Origin: Spirosoma rigui
GTDB taxonomy: Bacteria > Bacteroidota > Bacteroidia > Cytophagales > Spirosomataceae
Length of the DNA stretch: 64,000 nt
NCBI RefSeq assembly: GCF_002067135.1
Contig: NZ_CP020105.1
Span: 3,534,001 to 3,598,000 of the forward strand
Direction: 5' to 3'
Shown here: positions 58,501 to 64,000 of the stretch, one piece after another
Layout of the letters: the number at the start of each line of letters is the position of its first letter
Numbering within the stretch: position 1 is the first letter of the stretch
Translations under genes and position numbers: made by a program
The notes under the pieces: model-generated
Database searches by the model: none
What the model saw: only the letters and a program-made list of their open reading frames with translations
What the model was told of the DNA's origin: nothing

Positions 58501-60798
58501 GGCGAGACGGGCAGCGTGATCGTGGTGAACCCGGCCCTGGCCAGCCAGACCTACAGTGCGACCTGCACGACAGGCCCTGCCTGCTTTACCAGTGCGAGTG
58601 TCACGGTGAACACCGAAGCCCCGGCTACCTTTGCCGTCAACAGCGTAACGGTGTGCTACGGCAGCCCGGCCACGCTGACGGCCACGGGCTGCGTGGGTAG
58701 CGTGAGCTGGAACACGGGCGCCACGGGCTCTACGTTGACGACATCGGCCCTAACGACAACGACTTCGTACACAGCCACCTGCACGACGGCTACGTCTACC
58801 ACCTTTGGGGTGGGTGTGGTGACGGTGCTCGACCAGCCGCTGCTCACGCTGAGCGCTAGTGCTACCCTAGTCACATCGGGCAGCGCAGTAACGCTGACAG
58901 CTTCGCAGTGCACGGGTGGTATCACCTGGAGCACGGGCGAGACGGGCAGCGTGATCGTGGTGAACCCGGCCCTGGCTAGCCAGACCTACAGTGCGACCTG
59001 CACGACAGGCCCTGCCTGCTTTACCAGTGCGAGTGTCACGGTGAACACCGAAGCCCCGGCTACCGTTGCCGTCAACAGCGTAACGGTGTGCTACGGCAGC
59101 CCGGCCACGCTGACGGCCACGGGCTGCGTGGGTAGCGTGAGCTGGAACACGGGCGCCACGGGCTCTACGTTGACGACATCGGCCCTAACGACAACGACTT
59201 CGTACACAGCCACCTGCACGACGGCTACGTCTACCACCTTTGGGGTGGGTGTGGTGACGGTGCTCGACCAGCCGCTGCTCACGCTGAGCGCTAGTGCTAC
59301 CCTAGTCACATCGGGCAGCGCAGTAACGCTGACAGCCTCGCAGTGCACGGGTGGTATCACCTGGAGCACGGGCGAGACGGGCAGCGTGATCGTGGTGAAC
59401 CCGGCCCTGGCTAGCCAGACCTACAGTGCGACCTGCACGACGGGTCCTGCCTGCTTTACCAGTGCTTCGATTAGCATTGCTACGGAAGCCCCGTCCAGCA
59501 TCGCCGTCAACAGCGTAACGGTGTGCTACGGCAGCCCGGCCACGCTGACGGCCACGGGCTGCGTGGGTAGCGTGAGCTGGAACACGGGCGCCACGGGCTC
59601 TACGTTGACGACATCGGCCCTAACGACAACGACTTCGTACACAGCCACCTGCACGACGGCTACGTCTACCACCTTTGGGGTGGGTGTGGTGACGGTGCTC
59701 GACCAGCCGCTGCTCACGCTGAGCGCTAGTGCTACCCTAGTCACATCGGGCAGCGCAGTAACGCTGACAGCTTCGCAGTGCACGGGTGGTATCACCTGGA
59801 GCACGGGCGAGACGGGCAGCGTGATCGTGGTGAACCCAGCCCTGGCTAGTCAGACCTACAGTGCCACCTGCACGACGGGTCCTGCCTGCTTTACCAGTGC
59901 GAGTGTCACAATCCAGACGGAAGTTCCGCTTTGTGTACTCACCGTGACGGCCGCACCTGGTGACTGCGATACGCGGACAAACACGTACATAGTGATGGGC
60001 ACGATAACATCGGCAAATGGAGCAGCTGTTCAATCGCTCACTGTCACCGATGGCTTGGCGACAACGACAGTGCTGTTGACCGGCAATGGACCCGTGAGCT
60101 TTACATTGACCGGACTGACGTCGGATCAGGCAACTCATCTGGTGACAGTTGCCAGCAATGCTACGACCTGTGGTGTTACCAGTACGACCTACACCGCGCC
60201 AGCCAGTTGTACCGTTGCTTGCCCGGCTCCTGTAACGGTGTGCCAGGGTAGTCAGTATGCTGTTCAGCTGGATGGACCCACCGGACAACTTGCTTACCAG
60301 TGGTACCGGAACGGACAGACGATCACGGGTGCAACCGGAAGTAGTTACACCGCTACACAAGCGGGCAGTTACTCGCTGATCGTGAACAATAGCGACCTGT
60401 GTGTGGGTAATTCCTGCTGCCCCAGAATAATCGAAGAGGTGGCAGGAGTGCCTAGTCTGACACTGGTGACGCAGGCGCCAACCTGTAACAAAGCTACGTC
60501 GCTGACGAACGGCCAGCTGAGTATAACGGGTCTGGGTTCATTCGAGACAGGGAGTTACACCTACCAGTACGTACAGGGTAATGTGTTCAACAGTGCTACG
60601 GCTCAACCTGCTGCCGCCGTGTCGGTTCCTGGCAACGGTCTCCTCCTCAATACGCTGCTGGGGGGCGAAACCATCACAGTTCGGGTGTATAACGCGGCAA
60701 CGGGATGCTACGTCGACCAGACCGTGCTGATACCGGTTGCCAATTGCGAATGCCCGCCTAAGGTGTGCCTTCCATTGGTAATCTCTAAAATTCGCTAG
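52534..60798 (+). CDS. Giant cell-surface repeat protein (2754 residues)
   Basis: Predicted secreted adhesin-like protein. A basic N-terminus and a hydrophobic stretch (VLLVSLIVAATQVIGATSA, about residues 53-71) act as a long signal. Then comes an SdrD-like B domain (GGLVWYDYNSDGVRSS, residues about 110-190). A large region that may be a propeller follows (SVYGLAYDKKRKKLYAGAF, 250-700), and then a second SdrD-like domain (IGNYIWIDTDRDGVQDANES, about 705-860). Next are eleven repeats of about 145 residues (863-2463), each with six Cys and motifs VCYGSPATLTATGC, TSYTATCTT, TWSTGETGSVIVVNP and YSATCTTGPACF. The last 290 residues include an Ig-like unit (QLAYQWYRNGQTITG) and end in CPPKVCLPLVISKIR. 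The repeats suggest Ig-like domains for adhesion (inference). No standard type IX tail is visible. Confidence 0.93.
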   Translation: MKPISTHCLPLSKKITGLATWLRIWLGNFFQCLTGPFSLVSLIPIRWSRYSQVLLVSLIVAATQVIGATSANAGNELLPASNPGRLPVNNWVTAGPKLVGEGLTTFFANGTCTSGSLGGLVWYDYNSDGVRSSTLNEAIGISGVTVTVFSFSSNTALGTTTTGDNGIWSISGIATASYPVRVEFSNLPTYASSTFAGTNSKTTVQLVSAASCAVDLGIQNSADYCQTTDPPLAVTCFLNGAPTSTTAATSTNPVDVLVGFNYSSSSSTFVGKNMLAQKNEMGSVYGLAYDKKRKKLYAGAFLKRHVGLIEIASVPQLGTIYQVNSEGNTPVVSVLTSVTNVGTIATNAARGLGAPTSPSTDAQSFSLVGKIGLGDVEISDDMNTLFTVNLNTKQLVVMPLNAAGAVTSQTNYTIPSPCTTSRPFALKYYRDKLYVGVTCTLEGTATATSALASYVYVFDPATNTFDTTPLLTFPLNYARDPIYRVSASGTQYTGLWKPWSTNSYTGSYAVGGSLLAYPQPLLSDIEFDASGNMMLSLMDRWGHQIGYNNNDLSGVIRTSNGDGVTAGDIRKACLINGTYVIEGSAGCPQNSGGLTGSAADFFAGDFYLNPVSTTPFYHEEVTIGSMAYLPFKNEVAITAFDPVDNFYAGGLIFLNTTTTGAKSRTGIELYTFTSSTGGPIATFGKASGLGDLEAICNQAPKQIGNYIWIDTDRDGVQDANESGLNGVTVQLYRVTSPTSATLEATTTTATVNGVSGFYSFSAAQPVGTAGNLFTSLQDNAVYYVVVGNGQFNTTTQLLTLSATNYKLTTRDVGAGTQPDINDSDGFIYTTTGAAFTNYPVTTITVGDAGFVNHTLDFGLQVDVPASISVTSTTVCYNNSSTLTATGCTGTVTWSNSTTATTLTTPLLTSTTSYTATCTTASGSTTFAVGTVTVLPQPLLSLSASATTVTAGTPVSLSATGCSGTVAWSTGQSGSPITVTPTLASQVYSATCTTGPACFTTASITITTAAPASISVNSATICYGSTATLSTSGCIGTVTWSNGTTGTSLATGTLTSTTSYTATCTTSTGSTAVAVGTVTVSPQPILSLSASSTLVTAGTPVNLSATGCTGTVKWSTNQTGTSISVNPALATQVYSATCTTGPNCFTTASITIQTEAPTTIIVTSETVCYGSSASLMALGCSGTVSWSDGTSGSTLTIPVATSTNSYTATCTTAASSTYAVGTVTVLPQPLLSLSASSLLVTSGNAVTLTASQCTGTVTWSTGETGSVIVVNPALASQTYSATCTTGPDCFTSASVTIQTQAPAMINVASTTVCYGTGATLTATGCVGTVSWSNGTVGSTLTTGLLTSTISYTATCTTSLGSTTSVVATVTVLDQPLLSLSASSTLVTTGNAVTLTASQCTGSVMWSTGETGSVIIVNPLLTTQTYSATCTTGPGCLTTVSITVNTQAPATIAVDNAAVCYGSTATLTATGCVGNVSWNTGATGASLSTGALTSTTSYTATCTTSQGSIAYAVGTVTVYGQPLLSLGASSTLVATDSDVTLTATQCTGTVIWSTGETGSVIVVNPALASQTYSATCTTGPACFTTASITIQTEPAPVISVNNAEVCYGSPATLTATGCVGAITWSDGTTASTLTIPVATSTSSYTVTCTTATSSTYAVGTVVVLDEPLLSLSASSTLVTAGSSVTLTAAECTGYVVWSTSIFDTGVNQIVVNPTVSQTYSATCVTGPACFTSASISIATEAPATVAVNSVTVCYGSPATLTATGCVGSVSWNTGATGSTLTTSALTTTTSYTATCTTATSTTFGVGVVTVLDQPLLTLSASATLVTSGSAVTLTASQCTGGITWSTGETGSVIVVNPALASQTYSATCTTGPACFTSASVTVNTEAPATVAVNSVTVCYGSPATLTATGCVGSVSWNTGATGSTLTTSALTTTTSYTATCTTATSTTFGVGVVTVLDQPLLTLSASATLVTSGSAVTLTASQCTGGITWSTGETGSVIVVNPALASQTYSATCTTGPACFTSASVTVNTEAPATFAVNSVTVCYGSPATLTATGCVGSVSWNTGATGSTLTTSALTTTTSYTATCTTATSTTFGVGVVTVLDQPLLTLSASATLVTSGSAVTLTASQCTGGITWSTGETGSVIVVNPALASQTYSATCTTGPACFTSASVTVNTEAPATVAVNSVTVCYGSPATLTATGCVGSVSWNTGATGSTLTTSALTTTTSYTATCTTATSTTFGVGVVTVLDQPLLTLSASATLVTSGSAVTLTASQCTGGITWSTGETGSVIVVNPALASQTYSATCTTGPACFTSASISIATEAPSSIAVNSVTVCYGSPATLTATGCVGSVSWNTGATGSTLTTSALTTTTSYTATCTTATSTTFGVGVVTVLDQPLLTLSASATLVTSGSAVTLTASQCTGGITWSTGETGSVIVVNPALASQTYSATCTTGPACFTSASVTIQTEVPLCVLTVTAAPGDCDTRTNTYIVMGTITSANGAAVQSLTVTDGLATTTVLLTGNGPVSFTLTGLTSDQATHLVTVASNATTCGVTSTTYTAPASCTVACPAPVTVCQGSQYAVQLDGPTGQLAYQWYRNGQTITGATGSSYTATQAGSYSLIVNNSDLCVGNSCCPRIIEEVAGVPSLTLVTQAPTCNKATSLTNGQLSITGLGSFETGSYTYQYVQGNVFNSATAQPAAAVSVPGNGLLLNTLLGGETITVRVYNAATGCYVDQTVLIPVANCECPPKVCLPLVISKIR
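55120..59922 (+). repeat. Eleven tandem units of about 435 bp
   Basis: Unit starts: 55120, about 55558, 55996, 56430, 56869, 57307, then 57748, 58183, 58618, 59053 and 59488. Units 1-6 are diverged and slightly variable in length. Units 7-11 are exactly 435 bases apart. All lie in frame in the giant surface gene. Confidence 0.92.
57748..59922 (+). repeat. Five nearly identical 435-bp direct repeats
   Basis: Units 7 and 8 differ by only two silent bases by eye (GCT/GCC at the start and GGT/GGC in the middle). Unit 9 adds a GTT to TTT change (Val to Phe) and a few silent ones. Units 10 and 11 carry altered ends. Shared variants such as CCTCG/CTTCG and GCCAGC/GCTAGC are scattered as a mosaic. 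Confidence 0.93.
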
Positions 60799-60831
60799 CG
60801 GGTATCTACCTGAACGGAAATTTCAGAAAGT

Positions 60832-60886
60832 TGAATCGCCACCGAATCCGAAACCCGCCGGGGTACGGGATTCAGGTGGCGATTCA
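60832..60886 (+). terminator. Hairpin after the giant surface gene
   Basis: TGAATCGCCACC pairs with GGTGGCGATTCA, and inside it GAATCC pairs with GGATTC after a one-base bulge. No T-tract follows. Confidence 0.7.
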
Positions 60887-61035
60887 GTTAAAAAGAAGCC
60901 AGTCCATAGCACAGAACAGGGTTTGTAGACGGAGATGTCGCCGGACGGGTCAGGCCAAAGAATGTAAAATTGCCCATCGGTTCGGGTCGGTTGCGAATTG
61001 GCAGTACGAATCGACTGAGCAAGAGAAAAGTAAGG

Positions 61036-61066
61036 TTGCGTGTCATTTGAAAGTTTTCTATCTTTG
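61036..61066 (+). promoter_or_regulatory. Promoter of rplU-rpmA
   Basis: TTG at 61036-61038, a 20-base spacer, TATCTTTG at 61059-61066, followed by CACC. This matches the tRNA promoters in the window and TTG-N19/20-TAnnTTTG. Confidence 0.85.
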
Positions 61067-61095
61067 CACCCTAATTTCAATTTCATACAAGAATC

Positions 61096-61413
61096 ATGTA
61101 CGCAATCGTAGAGATCGCAGGGCAGCAATTTAAGATCCAGAAGGGTCGTTCCATCTATACCCACCGGTTAGAGGGCGATGTGGACGCTGCACTTGCCTCC
61201 GACAAGGTGAAAATTCTCCTTGTTGATAACGAAGGTAGCATCACCATCGGTGCTCCAACTGTCGCAGGGGCGACAGTATCGGCCAAAATCGTCGAACACC
61301 TCAAAGGCGAGAAGGTTATCATCTTCAAGAAAAAGCGCCGGAAAGGGTATAAGAAGAAAAACGGCCACCGTCAGTACCTGACCAAGGTCATGATTGAAGA
61401 CATAACTCTTTAA
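61096..61413 (+). CDS. rplU: 50S ribosomal protein L21
   Basis: A 105-residue ribosomal protein. [17 protein letters not shown] is the standard start. VLLV-type strand [26 protein letters not shown], and the basic segment [18 protein letters not shown] that contacts 23S rRNA complete the family signature. It is first in the rplU-rpmA operon, with a clear promoter. Confidence 0.98.
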   Translation: MYAIVEIAGQQFKIQKGRSIYTHRLEGDVDAALASDKVKILLVDNEGSITIGAPTVAGATVSAKIVEHLKGEKVIIFKKKRRKGYKKKNGHRQYLTKVMIEDITL

Positions 61414-61486
61414 AATAGCAGTAAGGAGTAAGCAGCCAGGGCCAGTTCCCTGCTGAACATTCCTGACTCCCAACTTCTTAGAAAAA

Positions 61487-61804
61487 ATGGCACACAAGAA
61501 AGGTGTAGGTAGTTCCAAAAACGGCCGTGATTCGCACAGCAAACGCCTTGGTGTGAAGCTGTTCGGTGGCCAGTCGGCCATTGCCGGCAACATCATCATC
61601 CGTCAGCGCGGTACGAAACACCATCCCGGCAAAAACGTCGGTCTGGGTAAAGATTACACGCTGTTCGCGCTGGTCGATGGAACGGTAAAATTCCGTCCGG
61701 GCCGCAATAGCCGCTCGTACGTTGATATCATCCCGGCAGGTCCTTCGGCGGTAACCGCATCGCCAGCAGTTCCAGCTACGGCTGTAGCCGCGCCTGTTGA
61801 ATAA
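61487..61804 (+). CDS. rpmA: 50S ribosomal protein L27
   Basis: A 105-residue ribosomal protein near the peptidyl-transferase centre. [20 protein letters not shown] is typical and needs no N-terminal processing as in Firmicutes. [12 protein letters not shown] and [15 protein letters not shown] follow. The C-terminal tail rich in Ala, Pro and Val ([16 protein letters not shown]) is longer than in E. coli. It lies 73 bases after rplU. Confidence 0.98.
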   Translation: MAHKKGVGSSKNGRDSHSKRLGVKLFGGQSAIAGNIIIRQRGTKHHPGKNVGLGKDYTLFALVDGTVKFRPGRNSRSYVDIIPAGPSAVTASPAVPATAVAAPVE

Positions 61805-61842
61805 GTAATGTACTGTCTGGTTCGAAAGGCCAGCTGATCGAG

Positions 61843-61874
61843 ACCCGCCTGACGCACGCCAGGCGGGTTTTTTG
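61843..61874 (+). terminator. Terminator after rpmA
   Basis: ACCCGCCT pairs with AGGCGGGT around a short partly paired loop, then TTTTTT. Confidence 0.88.
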
Positions 61875-62041
61875 ATGAATAAAAACTAAAAAAACAACGA
61901 GGCTGTTAGGCCAGTAGTCGACACCATCGGGTGCTGCAGTAGAACACCTGCGGCCAGTCTCCTTTCAATCTGGCCCGTGATAGGGCCTGCCATTGGGATT
62001 TTGACCGAACGTTGACCGTGAACTTAGATCATATAGCTCCT

Positions 62042-62644
62042 ATGAATCCCGCATTAAGCCGCCCTGTCTCCATTTTTACTGAAGGCAGCCCCAATCCGAA
62101 CTCGATGAAGTTCGTCGTTAATTTTGAGCTGGTTCCGGCCGGATTATCGTTCGACTACGCTGCACCCGGCGACGCCCTGCTCGATGGGAAAGCATCCCCG
62201 CTGGTAGTAGCCCTGTTTGGATTCGACTTTGTCCGGCGGGTGTTCATCTCGGCTAATTTCGTAACTATTACGAAAGATGAAGAGACCGACTGGGACGATG
62301 TTATGTTTGAACTGAAGCTGTTCCTGAAAGAATATTTTGGTGAAAAGAAGCCGGTCTTCGCGCAGCGTACTATGGATGCCAATACCACAAAAGTGGATAT
62401 GGATTCCGAAACGGTTCAGAAAATTAAAGCCGTACTGGACCAGTACATTAAACCCGCCGTTGAGTCGGATGGGGGAGCTATTAGCTTCTACTCGTTCGAT
62501 GAGCCAAGTGGTACTGTAAAGGTGCTGCTACAGGGATCGTGCAGCGGCTGTCCTTCGTCAACGCTGACGCTCAAAGCGGGTATCGAAAATCTGCTGACGC
62601 GCCTGGTGCCCGAAGTAAAGCTGGTAGAGGCCGAGGGCGTATAG
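62042..62644 (+). CDS. NifU/Nfu-type iron-sulfur scaffold protein
   Basis: A 200-residue Fe-S carrier. The N-terminal Nfu_N domain has TEGSPNPNSMKFVVNFEL and FGFDFVRRVFISANFVTITK. The C-terminal NifU domain has IKPAVESDGGAISFYSF and the cluster-binding CxxC in GSCSGCPSSTLTLKAGIE. Start ATG 62042 (MNPALSRPVS); a TTG at 62012 is less likely. It should help load [4Fe-4S] clusters on client proteins. Confidence 0.95.
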   Translation: MNPALSRPVSIFTEGSPNPNSMKFVVNFELVPAGLSFDYAAPGDALLDGKASPLVVALFGFDFVRRVFISANFVTITKDEETDWDDVMFELKLFLKEYFGEKKPVFAQRTMDANTTKVDMDSETVQKIKAVLDQYIKPAVESDGGAISFYSFDEPSGTVKVLLQGSCSGCPSSTLTLKAGIENLLTRLVPEVKLVEAEGV

Positions 62645-62665
62645 TATTTTTTTTGCCTCCGGAGG

Positions 62666-62722
62666 GCGGTGAGTAACGGGCTGATATCGAAGGATGTGCG
62701 GCTGCGTACTCACCGCTTTTTT
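62666..62722. terminator. Terminator after the nfu-type gene
   Basis: GCGGTGAGTA pairs with TACTCACCGC (62707-62716), followed by TTTTTT. The loop is about 31 bases. Confidence 0.8.
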
Positions 62723-62828
62723 GTGTCCCGTCAAACCTTCCATTGGCTCAAAAAGAAACCGGTACGCTAACAGCAGCCAACAAATGCCGTTTACTTTGTA
62801 GACGATATTGCACTCAACCTGCCATTCC

Positions 62829-64000
62829 ATGAAGAAATCACTGTTGCTGGGCGTACTCCTGGTATCGACCACAGCCAGTTTTTCCCAGAATTTACTGGGT
62901 ATCTCCACCAGCCAGTACGGCGGTACAAACCGACTATACATCAACCCGGCTTTCGCGGCCGACTCCAAACAGGAACTCTACCTGAACGTGTTCACGGGCA
63001 ACGCACACGTCAATAATAACTACGTTCGCTACCAGGCTCCCTATTCACTCATGCGCCTGCTGACGGGAACGGTGCCCGATCAATACCGACGCGCCGACGG
63101 ATCAGTCGAGTTTTCGGCCGAGTATACTAAGGAAATGCTGGATGGTAAGCCCAAGAGCGGCACGTTGTGGGGCGAAGTGCGGGGTCCCGCCATTCTGATG
63201 CGCACGAGCCCCCGTAGTGCTATTGCCGTAACGTCACGGTTTCGGGCCGTTGGCCAGGTAACGGGCGCGTCGGAGTCAGTGCTGTCGGCCATACGGTCGG
63301 GATTGGGCGAGGGCGCACCACTGGGGGTACCGAGCGTGAACAATCAGATAAACGGGAATACAAACACCTATGCCGAACTGGGTTTCACCTACGGCGGTAC
63401 CCTGCTCGAGGGCGACGGCCGTAAACTTAGTCTGGGGGTAACGGCTAAAGTCCTCCTGGGCTATAACGCACAGCATTTCATTAACCGCGGTCTTGATTAC
63501 CAGATCGTCATTGATCCCAATAATCCGAACAGTGCCATTCTGGAAGTTAACCGGTTGAATGCAAACCTGGGTTATACGACCTTCCTGCAAAACCGCAACG
63601 TGGGCCTGCGTACGCTGTTGAGCACGGCCTCCCCCGGCCGTGGTGTCGGGATGGATTTCGGACTCAGCTACGTCAGCCAGTACGACGAAGACAGTCCCGC
63701 CCTCCAACTCGGGCTGGCCGTTACGGACATTGGCGGTTTGACCTACCGGGGCGATGAGTTCGATTACACCGGCATCGGGCAGGACCAGAATACGGTTCAG
63801 TTCACCAGCCAGGATTTCAACAACCTGGGCGGAAGCGTAGATATTGCCCGGCTCATCCAGAACAAACTCACAACGGGTCGTGCTCCTGACCGCAACAGTT
63901 TCCGGGCGGGTTTACCAACGTCGCTCAACCTGACGGCCGACTACCGGATGCCCGATGGCTTCGGGCTGAATGTAACCTTCCTGAAAGATGTCCGGGCCGT
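62829..64000 (+). CDS. DUF5723-like outer-membrane protein, N-terminal part (runs off right edge)
   Basis: A frame from ATG 62829 is open to the last base (390 codons). Signal peptide: MKKSLLLGVLLVSTTASFSQ. Then NLLGISTSQYGGTNRLYINP and AFAADSKQELYLNVF, the typical opening of DUF5723 and PorV-like barrel proteins of Bacteroidota. Alternating strands follow (LGFTYGGTLLEGDGRKLSLG, MDFGLSYVSQYDEDSP, LGLAVTDIGGLTYRG). The family is thought to form outer-membrane barrels; function unknown. The C-terminus is outside the window. Confidence 0.88.
   Translation, partial: MKKSLLLGVLLVSTTASFSQNLLGISTSQYGGTNRLYINPAFAADSKQELYLNVFTGNAHVNNNYVRYQAPYSLMRLLTGTVPDQYRRADGSVEFSAEYTKEMLDGKPKSGTLWGEVRGPAILMRTSPRSAIAVTSRFRAVGQVTGASESVLSAIRSGLGEGAPLGVPSVNNQINGNTNTYAELGFTYGGTLLEGDGRKLSLGVTAKVLLGYNAQHFINRGLDYQIVIDPNNPNSAILEVNRLNANLGYTTFLQNRNVGLRTLLSTASPGRGVGMDFGLSYVSQYDEDSPALQLGLAVTDIGGLTYRGDEFDYTGIGQDQNTVQFTSQDFNNLGGSVDIARLIQNKLTTGRAPDRNSFRAGLPTSLNLTADYRMPDGFGLNVTFLKDVRA

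Noticed and set aside
57786..59804. Five identical 92-residue minus-strand frames at 435-base steps
   Set aside because: They are exact antisense shadows of the repeat units in the surface gene.
55120..59922. CRISPR-like periodic repeats
   Set aside because: The repeats are 435 bp, without spacers, and are coding throughout.

Overview
The window looks like chromosomal DNA from a member of the Bacteroidota, most likely the Cytophagales (a Spirosoma-like genus; this placement is an inference). Three things point there: a SusC/SusD pair, large secreted repeat proteins with SdrD-like domains, and promoters of the type TTG-N19/20-TAnnTTTG. Most of the sequence is GC-rich and densely coded. No CRISPR array, insertion sequence or prophage was recognised.

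Layout. 1-6.5 kb, minus strand: the N-terminal part of a secreted repeat protein that runs off the left edge, a beta-propeller/OmpA outer-membrane protein, a GH13 lipoprotein and rpe. 6.8-9.9 kb, plus strand: ligA and dapA. 9.9-15.2 kb, minus strand: a tiny lipoprotein, a DUF5916 barrel protein and an M14 peptidase. 15.3-18.0 kb: tRNA-Glu, a small orphan gene and prs-rplY. 18.2-24.6 kb, plus strand: an acyl-CoA dehydrogenase/PIG-L pair, a zinc metallopeptidase, a cold-shock protein, tex and an NlpC/P60 lipoprotein. 24.6-27.8 kb: a GIY-YIG protein, tRNA-Ala and a very AT-rich patch with an unfamiliar membrane protein and a frameshifted lipoprotein. 28-38.4 kb: a glycan-uptake locus running from a GH109-like oxidoreductase through SusC, SusD and DUF3472 to a GHMP kinase. 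A LacI-type regulator is divergent from it, with two identical operator-like sites in the shared intergenic region. 38.5-44 kb: a four-PAS histidine kinase, a small secreted protein, a NarX/NarL-type two-component pair and a 1-Cys peroxiredoxin. 44.7-51.7 kb: mixed metabolism (GH25, two NAD(P)-binding proteins, one of them frameshifted, ABM, aroE, DedA, ComA-like, thioesterase). 52.5-60.8 kb: a 2754-residue surface protein with eleven repeats of about 145 residues, the last five nearly identical in DNA. 61-64 kb: rplU-rpmA, a NifU-like scaffold and the start of a DUF5723 outer-membrane protein that runs off the right edge.

The observations most worth following are the LacI operator pair and the locus it probably controls, the 435-bp near-identical repeats in the giant surface gene, a perfect 39-bp inverted repeat (79 nt in all) just after the gene at 41018, the AT-rich patch beside tRNA-Ala, and two frameshifts (about 27570 and about 47090). 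Domain calls were made by eye from motifs; no database search was run.
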